64,000 nucleotides of DNA from Streptococcus cristatus ATCC 51100 (GCF_011612585.1 NZ_CP050133.1:806001-870000), one strand, 5' to 3'. Counted from the stretch's first letter, positions 26,536-35,101 are shown. Notes: a model not told the origin generated them from the sequence alone. Made by a program: numbers and translations.

Positions 26536-27270
26536 GTGTATTCAATTATGATTGTAGAGGATGAGTATCTGGTGAGACAGGGTATTGCATCCTTGGTAGA
26601 CTATGAACAGTTTGGTATGCAAGTCATTGCCCAGGCTGAAAATGGAATAGAAGCTTGGCAAAAGTTTCAGAAAAATCCTGCTGACATCCTGCTGACTGAT
26701 ATCAATATGCCACAGATGAACGGCCTCGAACTGGCCAAGCTAGTCAGAGACCAGGCTCCTAAGTGCCATATCGTTTTTCTGACGGGATATGATGATTTTG
26801 ACTATGCTCGGACGGCCATTAAGCTAGGTGCAGATGACTATCTTCTCAAGCCATTTTCCAAGGATGATGTTGAGGAAATGTTGGCTAAGGTGCAGACTAA
26901 GCTTGATAAAGAGCGTAAAAAAGCCCAGATTCAAAACTTGGTCGATCAAGGCCAACGTTCTGAGTTGGAAGAAGCTATTCAAGCGCGTCTAGCTGATTCA
27001 GAATTAAGTCTGAAAAGTTTGGCTTTCCAATTGGGGTTTAGTCCGTCCTACCTCAGCGTTCTTATCAAAAAAGAGTTAGGCTTGCCCTTTCAGGATTATC
27101 TGATCCAAGAGCGGATGAAAAAAGCAAAACTCTTACTCTTGACCACAGATTTGAAGATTTATGAAATAGCAGAGCAGGTAGGTTTTGACGATATGAACTA
27201 TTTTTCTCAACGCTTCAAGCAGGTGGTCGGGCTGACACCTCGGCAGTTTAAAAAAGGAGAGGAGAAATGA
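26536..27270 (+). CDS. AraC/YesN-type response regulator (ZmpR-like)
   Basis: Regulator with an N-terminal receiver (VEDEYLVRQGI, Asp in ILLTDINMPQMNG, Lys in YLLKPFSKDD) and a C-terminal AraC helix-turn-helix pair (SLAFQLGFSPSYLSVLIKKE, EIAEQVGFDDMNYFSQRFK). I use the GTG at 26536 with AAGGAG upstream, giving 244 residues; the frame from 26488 lacks a site. Size, partner and place after msrAB match the pneumococcal ZmpR/ZmpS (TCS09) pair, but no zmp protease gene is here. Confidence 0.9.
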   Translation: MYSIMIVEDEYLVRQGIASLVDYEQFGMQVIAQAENGIEAWQKFQKNPADILLTDINMPQMNGLELAKLVRDQAPKCHIVFLTGYDDFDYARTAIKLGADDYLLKPFSKDDVEEMLAKVQTKLDKERKKAQIQNLVDQGQRSELEEAIQARLADSELSLKSLAFQLGFSPSYLSVLIKKELGLPFQDYLIQERMKKAKLLLLTTDLKIYEIAEQVGFDDMNYFSQRFKQVVGLTPRQFKKGEEK

Positions 27271-28970
27271 AACGATATCCGCTTCTTATCCAGTTGATTG
27301 TCTATATTTTTCTGCTGGTTCTTTTACTCTTGGGGTTTGTTGGGAGTCTCTACTATCAGACTAGCTCGCAGACTATTCGGCAGCTGACAGAGCGGACGAC
27401 GCGTAATAGTATGGAGCAAAGCGGGCAGTTTATTGCTTCCTATTTGCAGAAATTAAAACAAACCACCTCCACACTGAGCAAGGAAGAAACGATTCGTAAG
27501 TTTGCTCATAATCAAGAAAGCAGCGAAAAGTCAGTTCAGGCTTTGATGAAAACCATCATTGAGACTGATCCAGATTTGGTGTCGGCAGTATTGGTTACCA
27601 AGGACGGGCGCGTGGTCTCAACAGATTCTCGAATCAGCATGCAGACATCCTCTGATATGATGAATGAAAAATGGTATCAGGAAGCTGTTCATACCAAAGC
27701 CATGCCTGTCTTGACTCCTGCTCGCAAGGAGTCTCTGTCATCAGAGAAGGAGAAGTGGGTTGTTTCCGTCACTCAGGAAGTAGTGGATGAAGCAGGGCAG
27801 AATCTCGGTGTTTTACGTTTGGATATCGGCTATAACAGTCTCAAAGCCTATCTGGATCGGCTTCAGCTAGGAAAGAAGGGTTTTAGCTTTATTGTCAATA
27901 GCCAGCATGAATTTGTCTACCATCCCAAGAAGAGTGTTTATTCCTCCAGTCAGGAAATGAAAGCTATGCAGCCCTATATTTCGGTCAAGGATGGTTACGC
28001 AGGCCAGAAACAAGCTTTTGTCTATCAAATTGATATCGCAGACAGCGACTGGACTTTAATTGGCGTTGCTTCATTAGAGCAATTGCAGATGCTTCAGTCA
28101 CAGATGCTTTATTCTTTTATAGGACTGGGCGTTTTAGCACTCCTGATATGCTTGACTGGTATTTGGTTTGTCCTGCGTTTGTGGATTAAGCCTCTGCAGA
28201 ATTTACAAGCAGTTATTCTAAAGATTGGCGCAGGCGAATCAAACCTTCGGGCGGAAGCAAAGGGTTCTCCAGAGTTGGTTGACTTGGCTCAGCAATTTAA
28301 TAAAATGCTGGACCAAATTGAACAACTGATGGAAGCTGTCAAGGCTGAAGAACAAAATGTCCGTCGTTATGAGCTCCGAGCTCTCTCGGCTCAAATCAAC
28401 CCCCATTTCCTTTATAATACCTTGGATACGATTGTCTGGATGGCTGAGTTTAATGACAGCAAGCGTGTTGTTGAGGTAACAAAATCACTCGCCCAGTATT
28501 TCCGCTTGGCACTCAATCAAGGGCATGAACAGATTTCTCTCAAAGATGAGATTGACCACGTTCGTCAGTATCTTTTTATCCAGAAGCAACGCTATGGCGA
28601 CAAGCTCCAGTATGCGATTGAAGAGGATGAATCCATAGCTGATTATAAACTGCCCAAGCTAGTACTTCAGCCTTTGGTTGAAAATGCCATCTACCATGGC
28701 ATCAAGGAAATTGACCGACAAGGCATGATTCGGGTGACGTCGAAAGCAGAAGAGGGGCGGCTGATACTGTCTATCTATGATAACGGCCGCGGCTTTGATC
28801 TCCAAAATTCAGAGGACCAGACTCTCCTTCGCTTAGGTGGTGTCGGTCTGAAAAATGTCGATCAACGCTTGAGGTTGCAGTTCGGAGACGACTACCATAT
28901 GGAAATCCAGTCTGAACCAGATAAATTCACCCAGATTTGTCTTTATTTGCCGCTAGTAACAGATGCTTAA
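27267..28970 (+). CDS. YesM/LytS-type sensor kinase (ZmpS-like)
   Basis: Partner kinase of 567 residues, overlapping the regulator by 4 bases. A first membrane helix (9-30), an outer sensor of about 260 residues with a Cache-like pattern (SAVLVTKDGRVVSTDS, LGVLRLDIGYNSL), a second helix (about 280-302) and a HAMP follow in order. The kinase part has the His in QINPHFLYNTLDTIVW and the ATP-binding YDNGRGFD. Signal unknown; Cache sensors bind small molecules such as amino or organic acids. Confidence 0.92.
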   Translation: MKRYPLLIQLIVYIFLLVLLLLGFVGSLYYQTSSQTIRQLTERTTRNSMEQSGQFIASYLQKLKQTTSTLSKEETIRKFAHNQESSEKSVQALMKTIIETDPDLVSAVLVTKDGRVVSTDSRISMQTSSDMMNEKWYQEAVHTKAMPVLTPARKESLSSEKEKWVVSVTQEVVDEAGQNLGVLRLDIGYNSLKAYLDRLQLGKKGFSFIVNSQHEFVYHPKKSVYSSSQEMKAMQPYISVKDGYAGQKQAFVYQIDIADSDWTLIGVASLEQLQMLQSQMLYSFIGLGVLALLICLTGIWFVLRLWIKPLQNLQAVILKIGAGESNLRAEAKGSPELVDLAQQFNKMLDQIEQLMEAVKAEEQNVRRYELRALSAQINPHFLYNTLDTIVWMAEFNDSKRVVEVTKSLAQYFRLALNQGHEQISLKDEIDHVRQYLFIQKQRYGDKLQYAIEEDESIADYKLPKLVLQPLVENAIYHGIKEIDRQGMIRVTSKAEEGRLILSIYDNGRGFDLQNSEDQTLLRLGGVGLKNVDQRLRLQFGDDYHMEIQSEPDKFTQICLYLPLVTDA

Positions 28971-28991
28971 GTTCGCTATCCTTCAGTACTC

Positions 28992-29016
28992 AAGCCGGAA
29001 ACTTTCCGGCTTTTTT
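28992..29016 (+). terminator. Terminator after the sensor kinase
   Basis: AAGCCGGAAA / TTTCCGGCTT stem followed by T residues. Confidence 0.88.
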
Positions 29017-29115
29017 GCTGTTTAGGAATGAAATAGGCCTTTTACAGACGGCTTCTCTGCTAAATTATACAAAGATGAGGATAGTGTAGCAAAATGTGGA
29101 AAATTTTAAATCGTT

Positions 29116-29124
29116 TGTTATAAT
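29116..29124 (+). promoter_or_regulatory. Extended -10 promoter of the second ccdA
   Basis: TGTTATAAT about 30 bases upstream of the ATG, after the preceding terminator. Confidence 0.55.
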
Positions 29125-29156
29125 AATATTGAAAACACATCTTAAAGGAGGTTGGG

Positions 29157-29864
29157 ATGGAGTCTGGTTTATTTTTTGTTTCGGTCTTTTTGGCTGGAAT
29201 TCTCTCGTTTTTCTCGCCTTGCATCTTTCCCTTGTTACCAGTCTACATAGGGATATTGCTGGATGAAGAAGAGCCTAGAGAAGTCAAGTTTTTAGGCAGA
29301 AAGATCGCTTGGACTGGTCTGATCAAGACCCTGTGTTTCATTGCTGGAATTTCTTTAGTTTTCTTTCTACTAGGCTTCGGTGCAGGATTCTTAGGAAGGG
29401 TGATTTACGATGAGAAATTCCGTTATCTGATGGGGATCATCATCATTTTGCTAGGAATTCACCAGATGGAGCTGATTAATATCAGGCAGTTACAATTCCA
29501 GAAAAATGTGGAATTTAAGAAGAACAGTCGTCGGAATGATTTTCTGTCAGCCTTTTTACTTGGTATTAGTTTCAGTTTTGGTTGGACACCTTGTATTGGC
29601 CCTGTCCTTAGTTCGGTTTTGGCTCTAGCTGCCTCTGGAGGAAATGGAGCTATCCAAGGAGCGCTCCTAACATTGGTTTATACTTTGGGAATGGCCTTAC
29701 CATTTCTCATCTTGGCTTTAGCTTCTAGCTTCGTTATGCGCTATTTTTCAAAAATCAAACCCTATATGGGGCTAATGAAAAAAATTGGAGGAGCCTTAAT
29801 CATTTTTATGGGAATCCTTCTCATGCTCGGGCAGTTAAATGCCTTATCAGGAATTTTTGGATAA
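29157..29864 (+). CDS. ccdA: CcdA-type thiol-disulfide transporter, copy 2
   Basis: Second CcdA, 235 residues, clearly paralogous to the copy at 23652 (same cysteine motifs SFFSPCIFPLLPVYIG and GWTPCIGPVLSS, same length). AAAGGAGG precedes the ATG. Paired with its own thioredoxin-like lipoprotein 12 bases downstream. Two ccdA-etrx pairs also occur in the pneumococcus. Confidence 0.92.
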   Translation: MESGLFFVSVFLAGILSFFSPCIFPLLPVYIGILLDEEEPREVKFLGRKIAWTGLIKTLCFIAGISLVFFLLGFGAGFLGRVIYDEKFRYLMGIIIILLGIHQMELINIRQLQFQKNVEFKKNSRRNDFLSAFLLGISFSFGWTPCIGPVLSSVLALAASGGNGAIQGALLTLVYTLGMALPFLILALASSFVMRYFSKIKPYMGLMKKIGGALIIFMGILLMLGQLNALSGIFG

Positions 29865-29876
29865 AAGGAGAAAAAG

Positions 29877-30428
29877 ATGAAAAAAATTCTTTCGTTAGTT
29901 GTTGCTTCGATAGCTTTTCTGACACTATCAGCTTGTTCATCTGATGAAAAGGGGATGGATAGTCAAAGCCAGTCCAGTACAAGTGTCCAATCGCAGGTTG
30001 CAGTTGGTCAGGAGGCACCGGACTTCACTCTTCAGTCGATGGATGGAAAAACTGTCAAGCTTTCTGATTACCGTGGAAAAAAAGTCTATCTGAAGTTCTG
30101 GGCTTCTTGGTGCGGACCTTGTAAGCGAAGTATGCCAGAATTGGTCGAATTAGCTGGTAAAAAAGACCGTGATTTTGAAATATTGTCTATTGTAGCACCG
30201 GGTCTCCAAGGAGAGAAGTCTGTTGAGGACTTCCCAAAATGGTATCAAGAACAAGGATATAAGGATGTGCCCGTTCTATTTGACACGTCTGGTGCAATCT
30301 TCCAAGCCTATCAGGTTCGCAGTATTCCAACAGAAATCCTCATTGATAGCAAAGGAAAAATTGGGAAGATTCATTTTGGAGCAATCAGCAACGAAGAAGC
30401 AGAAAAGGCCTTCAAGGAAATGAAATAA
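29877..30428 (+). CDS. Extracytoplasmic thioredoxin-like lipoprotein, CGPC type (Etrx)
   Basis: A 183-residue lipoprotein with lipobox LSAC (Cys20) and a TlpA-like thioredoxin fold. The active site is WASWCGPCKRSM (Cys79, Cys82) and the cis-Pro region RSIPTEILI. It presumably takes electrons from the adjacent CcdA and passes them to surface MsrAB or other oxidised proteins. Its natural terminator is where the IS element inserted. Confidence 0.93.
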   Translation: MKKILSLVVASIAFLTLSACSSDEKGMDSQSQSSTSVQSQVAVGQEAPDFTLQSMDGKTVKLSDYRGKKVYLKFWASWCGPCKRSMPELVELAGKKDRDFEILSIVAPGLQGEKSVEDFPKWYQEQGYKDVPVLFDTSGAIFQAYQVRSIPTEILIDSKGKIGKIHFGAISNEEAEKAFKEMK

Positions 30429-30437
30429 AATAAAGAA

Positions 30438-30465
30438 AAAGAATGGATGTAAAAATCCATTCTTT
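30438..30465. repeat. Left copy of the 28-bp terminator flanking the IS
   Basis: A palindrome, AAAGAATGGAT / ATCCATTCTTT around GTAAAA, lies right after etrx and right before the IS end. The identical 28 bases recur in direct orientation at 32005-32032. Shape and T run are those of an intrinsic terminator for etrx. Confidence 0.85.
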
Positions 30466-32004
30466 CAGATTGAAGACAAAGTCCTTAGAAGACACTTTTC
30501 TAAGGGCTTTTCTTTTTGTAAAGTCGTATAATAGAGGTGAGAAGAATTGTGAGGTATTCTCTATGTTTCACAAAGAAAAACCTGATTATCATCGCTGCCA
30601 ATATGGCTTCTATACGATCGACGAATTGGTCCCAGAGGATCACTTTCTTCGCCAAGTGGATTCAAAGCTTGATTTTGATTTTATCTATGACTTGGTAGAA
30701 GACACCTATAGTCCAGATAATGGTCGTCCTAGTCTCGATCCTGTCATGTTAGTCAAAATCTCTTTGATTCAATGTTTTTATGGCATTCGCTCCATGCGCC
30801 AAACCATTAAAGATATTGAAGTAAATGTAGCTTATCGTTGGTTTCTTGGACTAAGCTTGGATGACAAGGTCCCTCATTTTACCACCTATGGAAAGAATTA
30901 CAGTCGTCGTTTTCAAGATAAAGAATTAATTTCAGAGATATTTTCGCGAGTGCTCCATCAAGCTTTATGTGCTGGCTTAATTGATCCTTCGGAACTATTT
31001 GTGGATGGTACTCACATCAAAGCGGCAGCTAACAGTCACAAATATCGTAAGAAAATGGTTGCCCAACAAGCTAAATTTATGAGTGAGCAATTGGAAGTTG
31101 AGATTGATTTAGATAGGAGGAAACATGAAAAAAAGTCCTTAAAGCCCGCAAAAGAAAGCGAGGCTAAAGAAAAGAAAATCTCAAGGACAGACCCAGAGAG
31201 TGGCTGGTTCCACAAGGGTCAACACAAGGAAGTATTTGCCTATTCTGCCCAGGTAGCTTGTGACAAGCATGGTTGGGCACTAGCTTATAGTGTTGAAGCA
31301 GGAAATGTACACGATAGTCAGGCTTTCCCTGCCCTTTTTTCAAAGATAGAAGCTTTCTCCCCACGCTACATTATTGCGGACTCAGGCTATAAGACCCCAG
31401 CTATTGCTCATTATTTATTAGAGCGAAACATCATCCCTGTCTTTCCCTATACCCGCCCCAAGGGTGTAAAAGGGAACTTAAGGCCCGGTGATTTTGTTTA
31501 TGATGCCTTCTATGACTGTTACCTCTGCCCAGAGAACCAAGTGTTAACCTATCGCACGACGACCCGAGCAGGCTACCGTGAGTATAAGAGTGATCCAAAA
31601 GTATGTGTCGCCTGTCCCCTATCATCAGTTTGTACCCAGAGCCAGAATCAGCAGAAAGTCATCACAAGACATGTATGGAAAGATGACCTTGAATTTTGTG
31701 AAGAGATTCGCCACAAAAGAGGGATGAAGGAGCTTTATAAGAAGCGCAAGGAAACAATTGAGCGACTCTTTGGGACTGCTAAGGAATATCATAACTTGAG
31801 ATACACCAGAGAGAAAGGAAAGTCCAAAATGGAAGATAAGGTTGGGCTTACTTTGGCGTGTTTGAATCTTAAAAAACTAGTAAAAATGAGGGTGGACAAG
31901 CCTTTTTATTTTGTTCAAATGACCATTATTCTATCAAAAGATGAAATATTAGCCTGACAAACAGAAAAAGACAAACACCATTTGGAATGTTTGTCTTCAA
32001 TCTG
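30466..32004 (+). mobile_element. IS1182-family insertion sequence
   Basis: A 1539-bp element bounded by perfect 15-bp inverted repeats (CAGATTGAAGACAAA at 30466-30480; its complement at 31990-32004). It carries one intact transposase. Just inside the left end a hairpin (CCTTAGAA / TTCTAAGG, then CTTTTC) could block read-through from outside. The flanks are 28-bp direct copies of a palindromic terminator. It appears intact and possibly active. Confidence 0.9.
30563..31957 (+). CDS. IS1182-family transposase
   Basis: DDE transposase of 464 residues. The start at 30563 follows GAGG; the frame reading back to 30443 crosses the IS end and is not used. Visible are the N-terminal IS1182-type domain (GRPSLDPVMLVKISLIQCFYG), catalytic Asp in LFVDGTHIKA and IIADSGYK, and Glu in KKRKETIERLFG. 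A Cys-rich zinc-like knot (CYLCPEN, CVACPLSSVC) lies between. No frameshift or stop is seen. Confidence 0.93.
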   Translation: MFHKEKPDYHRCQYGFYTIDELVPEDHFLRQVDSKLDFDFIYDLVEDTYSPDNGRPSLDPVMLVKISLIQCFYGIRSMRQTIKDIEVNVAYRWFLGLSLDDKVPHFTTYGKNYSRRFQDKELISEIFSRVLHQALCAGLIDPSELFVDGTHIKAAANSHKYRKKMVAQQAKFMSEQLEVEIDLDRRKHEKKSLKPAKESEAKEKKISRTDPESGWFHKGQHKEVFAYSAQVACDKHGWALAYSVEAGNVHDSQAFPALFSKIEAFSPRYIIADSGYKTPAIAHYLLERNIIPVFPYTRPKGVKGNLRPGDFVYDAFYDCYLCPENQVLTYRTTTRAGYREYKSDPKVCVACPLSSVCTQSQNQQKVITRHVWKDDLEFCEEIRHKRGMKELYKKRKETIERLFGTAKEYHNLRYTREKGKSKMEDKVGLTLACLNLKKLVKMRVDKPFYFVQMTIILSKDEILA

Positions 32005-32032
32005 AAAGAATGGATGTAAAAATCCATTCTTT
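32005..32032. repeat. Right copy of the 28-bp terminator flanking the IS
   Basis: Identical to 30438-30465 and in the same orientation. It sits 14 bases beyond the stop of the convergent flavoprotein gene and, being palindromic, can terminate it too. Confidence 0.85.
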
Positions 32033-32046
32033 TCATTTTGTTCTGA

Positions 32047-33279
32047 TTAAGCACTAGCGCCAGATGTTGCATCGGCATCTCCACCGCCGTGACCACCGCC
32101 AGTATCTGAAGCACCAGAAGTGGCATCGGCTGCTGCAGCTGCAGGAGCAAAAGGACCACTTCCTCCAACCAAGCGTTGACCAGTTGTTTTTAGATACCAA
32201 TCTAGCCAAGGTTGGAAGTTGAAGACGATTTCGTTGATACCAGCGTAGGATCCGTCAGGATAGTACATTGCTTGGTAGTTGTGGGTATTGATAACACCTG
32301 CTGGTGAGCCCGGCACGATTGTACGAACGTACTCTTGATCACCGTTACGAAGAACACCAACTACCCATTCTACGTTCTTCATGCGAGCAGCAGGAAGAGA
32401 GTTGTGTAGAGTTGAGAGACGGCCACCTGATTGGGATGGTACACGTTTGGCAAACATAGTGTCCGGATCTTGATGAGCGTTGTTATAGTAAAGGAACTGG
32501 TTGTTATCATCTGCATAAGTCAATTCAAACGGCATAGCCTTTAAGAACATGTCGATTTGGTTAACAGTCAGGATACCATGGTCAAGCTTGACATAGGTAT
32601 CGCCAGAAACAGCACCAACAGCTTTTGCAGCTTTTTCTACCCATTCTGGATCGTCAGGGTCAACTTCTGTGATGGTTGTTGCGATTGGGTTCGTGACATC
32701 TAAGTCTTCAGGAGCAATTGGTTTAGGTTTTTTCAATTTTGAGACTACCTCAACATATTTTACAAAGTTATCTAAGCAAGATTCAAGGAATTTAACAGTT
32801 CCTTCGTTTGTGATGTTGCCTTCATTATCAAAAGCTTCTTTCGCTTTACCAAGAAGGAATTCATTTCCTGGTAACGTATAAGCATTGACACCTGGAGCAT
32901 CCAAGATCTTACGCAAATGTACTTGGGCACGAGACGTTCCTTGGTCGTAGTAGGAAGCTCCCACAATCATGACAGGCTTGCTTTCAAATGGGTGAACTTC
33001 ATAAGAGAGCCATTCAAGGACGCTCTTGAGAGCTGCTGTAATGGTATGGTTGTGCTCAGGAGTAGCAATGATGACACCATCAGCGCGCGTGATGCGGTTG
33101 TACAAAAGGCGTAGCTGGAAGGATTCGTCCCATTTTTCATCTTGATTAAAGAGTGGAACTTCATCAATTTCCAAAACTTCTAATTCAAATTTCAGTTTAA
33201 ATTGTTTTCTGATATATTCTAGTAATTTACGGTTGTATGATTGGTCTGCATTTGAGCCGACAAGTCCAACAAATTTCAT
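32047..33279 (-). CDS. FMN reductase-like protein with two C-terminal flavinylation motifs
   Basis: A 410-residue protein without signal peptide. Residues 1-190 are an NADPH-dependent FMN reductase (flavodoxin-like) domain: GSNADQSYNRK, TPEHNHTITAALKSVLEWLS. Residues about 245-370 look like a PAS-type domain similar to those of DUF438 proteins (FELTYADDNNQFLYYNN). The tail holds DATSGAS twice (385-391, 403-409), separated by a Gly/His-rich spacer. This fits the D-x-x-S/T-G-A-S/T site to which ApbE attaches FMN through the last Ser or Thr. apbE is in the same operon. Function inferred: electron transfer with bound and covalent flavins. Confidence 0.8.
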   Translation of the reverse strand: MKFVGLVGSNADQSYNRKLLEYIRKQFKLKFELEVLEIDEVPLFNQDEKWDESFQLRLLYNRITRADGVIIATPEHNHTITAALKSVLEWLSYEVHPFESKPVMIVGASYYDQGTSRAQVHLRKILDAPGVNAYTLPGNEFLLGKAKEAFDNEGNITNEGTVKFLESCLDNFVKYVEVVSKLKKPKPIAPEDLDVTNPIATTITEVDPDDPEWVEKAAKAVGAVSGDTYVKLDHGILTVNQIDMFLKAMPFELTYADDNNQFLYYNNAHQDPDTMFAKRVPSQSGGRLSTLHNSLPAARMKNVEWVVGVLRNGDQEYVRTIVPGSPAGVINTHNYQAMYYPDGSYAGINEIVFNFQPWLDWYLKTTGQRLVGGSGPFAPAAAAADATSGASDTGGGHGGGDADATSGASA

Positions 33280-33301
33280 GTGATTCTTTCCCTTCTAATT
33301 C

Positions 33302-33910
33302 TTACAAATTTTCCCAGTCAAAGTTTTCTGCTTCTTGTTGAAGAAGTGCTTGGGCGCTTGATAATTTTTCTGTAATTTTAACAAACAGACGGAAGTCGTC
33401 AAAAAGAGCGTCTAATTTTTGAATGGTTTCAAGATCAATCAAGTCCCCATTTTTATCAAAGGCTTGAAGTGAGTGAGAAAGTAGGAATTCAGAACTCGGC
33501 ATAACAGAGGCCTTGAGCTCTGGAGAATCCAAAATTTGACGGAGTTGCAGTTGGGCACGAGACGATCCTAGTGTTCCATAAGAAGCCCCTGTAATCATCA
33601 CTGGTTTTCTAAGCAAAGGATAGATACCGTAAGACAACCAAGCCAAGGCGCTCATGAGAGCAGCTGGGATGGAGTGGTCGTATTCAGGTGTTCCGATGAT
33701 AACACCATCCGCTGCTTCAATTTTCGCAGCGATTTCTTTAACGATTTCTGGCACTTGCATATCTGCCGGTTTGTTGAAAATAGGAATATCCTTGATTTCA
33801 ATCAACTCGATTTCTGCTTTATCAGCGAAATGCTTTTGCATATATTGAAGGAGTTGGCGGTTGGTTGATTTCTTTGAATTTGTACCAACTAGACCGATGA
33901 ATTTTAACAT
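33302..33910 (-). CDS. NADPH-dependent FMN reductase family protein
   Basis: A 202-residue flavodoxin-fold reductase: FMN phosphate loop GTNSKKSTNRQ, then GTPEYDHSIPAALMSALAWL and GASYGTLGSSRAQ. It is paralogous to the first domain of the next protein and lacks the PAS-like part and tail. I use the ATG at 33910 with AAAGGA upstream; a longer frame overlaps apbE with no site. The 22-base gap to the downstream gene implies one transcript. May supply reduced flavin. Confidence 0.88.
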   Translation of the reverse strand: MLKFIGLVGTNSKKSTNRQLLQYMQKHFADKAEIELIEIKDIPIFNKPADMQVPEIVKEIAAKIEAADGVIIGTPEYDHSIPAALMSALAWLSYGIYPLLRKPVMITGASYGTLGSSRAQLQLRQILDSPELKASVMPSSEFLLSHSLQAFDKNGDLIDLETIQKLDALFDDFRLFVKITEKLSSAQALLQQEAENFDWENL

Positions 33911-33929
33911 AGTAGGTTCCTTTCTGGAT

Positions 33930-34868
33930 TTAGGATAAGATTTCTGGGCTGAGACCAGATGAATAAAAAATTTGATGATTTTCTGTAATAACGAAGGCTT
34001 CGATTCCATTTTCTTGCTCGACTTTTTCTAAGATAGAAGTAGGACTTTCCCCAAATAAACGGGTTGTCCATATTTCACCATCGACTGATTTTGATGAAAC
34101 AATCGTGAGACTAGCTAGCTGATTGTCGATCGGATAACCTGTGGTGCGGTCAAAAATATGATGATAGACCCTGCCGTTAACTTGCAGTTTTCTTTCATAT
34201 ATTCCTGAGGTCACGACAGACTGATCCTGAACGGACAGAAGAGCTAGGTTATTTCCCCGTGGCAGACTTGGATTTTGAATGCCAATCCACCAGCAACGAT
34301 TATTTTTTTCATTTTGACCAATGGTTAAGATATTTCCACCAAGATTGATGAGGGCAGAGGTGACACCTTTTCCTCTTAGAAAAGCAGCGATTTTATCTGC
34401 GATATAGCCTTTGGCAAGGGCGCCTAAGTCGATTTTCATGCCTTCCATTGTCAAAAAGACACTGGAGGCAGCTGCATCTAACTCGATACACTCAGGGTCA
34501 GTGAGTGCCAGCGCTTGCTTGATTTCTTTGGGACTGGGAACTTTCGCATCCGCAAAGCCTATCCGCCAAGTTTGAACCAAGGGACCTAAGGTAATATTGA
34601 GATGACTGTCTGGAGCGAGACTATGCTTTTTTCCCAACTCAATCAGCTCAAACAGATCAGGATGGACGCAGACGGTATGTTTACCAGCAGCGTGATTGAT
34701 TTGCATGAGCTCAGAGCTGTCATCATTTGCACTAAAACGCTTTTCGTACAATCTAAGAAGTGAAAACACTTGATCCAGAAGACTGTCAGCATCTTCATGG
34801 AGAATCGAAATAGTAATAGTTGATCCCATTAAATGGATGGATCTAGACTTAAGATCCACTTTTATCAC
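33930..34868 (-). CDS. apbE: FAD:protein FMN transferase ApbE
   Basis: Transfers FMN from FAD to a Ser or Thr in target proteins. About 310 residues with family motifs HLMGSTITI, KIDLGALAKGYIADKI, LINLGGNILTIG and HHIFDRTTGYPID. There is no lipoprotein signal, unlike many extracellular-acting ApbEs, so it should act in the cytoplasm, where its likely target (two genes downstream) also is. The start is uncertain: GTG at 34868 sits too near AAGG, GTG at 34859 a little far. Confidence 0.92.
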   Translation of the reverse strand: MIKVDLKSRSIHLMGSTITISILHEDADSLLDQVFSLLRLYEKRFSANDDSSELMQINHAAGKHTVCVHPDLFELIELGKKHSLAPDSHLNITLGPLVQTWRIGFADAKVPSPKEIKQALALTDPECIELDAAASSVFLTMEGMKIDLGALAKGYIADKIAAFLRGKGVTSALINLGGNILTIGQNEKNNRCWWIGIQNPSLPRGNNLALLSVQDQSVVTSGIYERKLQVNGRVYHHIFDRTTGYPIDNQLASLTIVSSKSVDGEIWTTRLFGESPTSILEKVEQENGIEAFVITENHQIFYSSGLSPEILS

Positions 34869-34903
34869 AACCTTCCCTATTAAATTTCTTAATCGTCTCT
34901 ATT

Positions 34904-34932
34904 AGTATACCAGAAAGATACCGTTTTCACAA
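34904..34932 (-). promoter_or_regulatory. apbE operon promoter with a near-consensus cre
   Basis: On the minus strand TTGTGA (34932-34927), 17-bp spacer, TATACT (34909-34904) with TGG before it. TGAAAACGGTATCT (34929-34916) matches the cre consensus except the last base and spans -35 and spacer. Confidence 0.65.
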
Positions 34933-35035
34933 TTGTAAATATATATTATTTTCAGAAAAATTGAAATTTTTTGCTTAAATTTATGAAGAAATCGAATTTA
35001 TTTGCCATATTTTTAAAAATTCTGAGCATATATCT

Positions 35036-35064
35036 TGTAAACGCTAACAGAAACATGATATACT
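35036..35064 (+). promoter_or_regulatory. nox promoter with a consensus cre
   Basis: TGTAAACGCTAACA (35036-35049) fits TGWNANCGNTNWCA throughout. TATACT (35059-35064) has TGA before it as an extended -10, and the cre overlaps the -35 position (TTGTAA/TGTAAA). Confidence 0.75.
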
Positions 35065-35101
35065 AGTCTAGTAAATTAAATTTTAAAGGTGGAATTATTC
35101 T

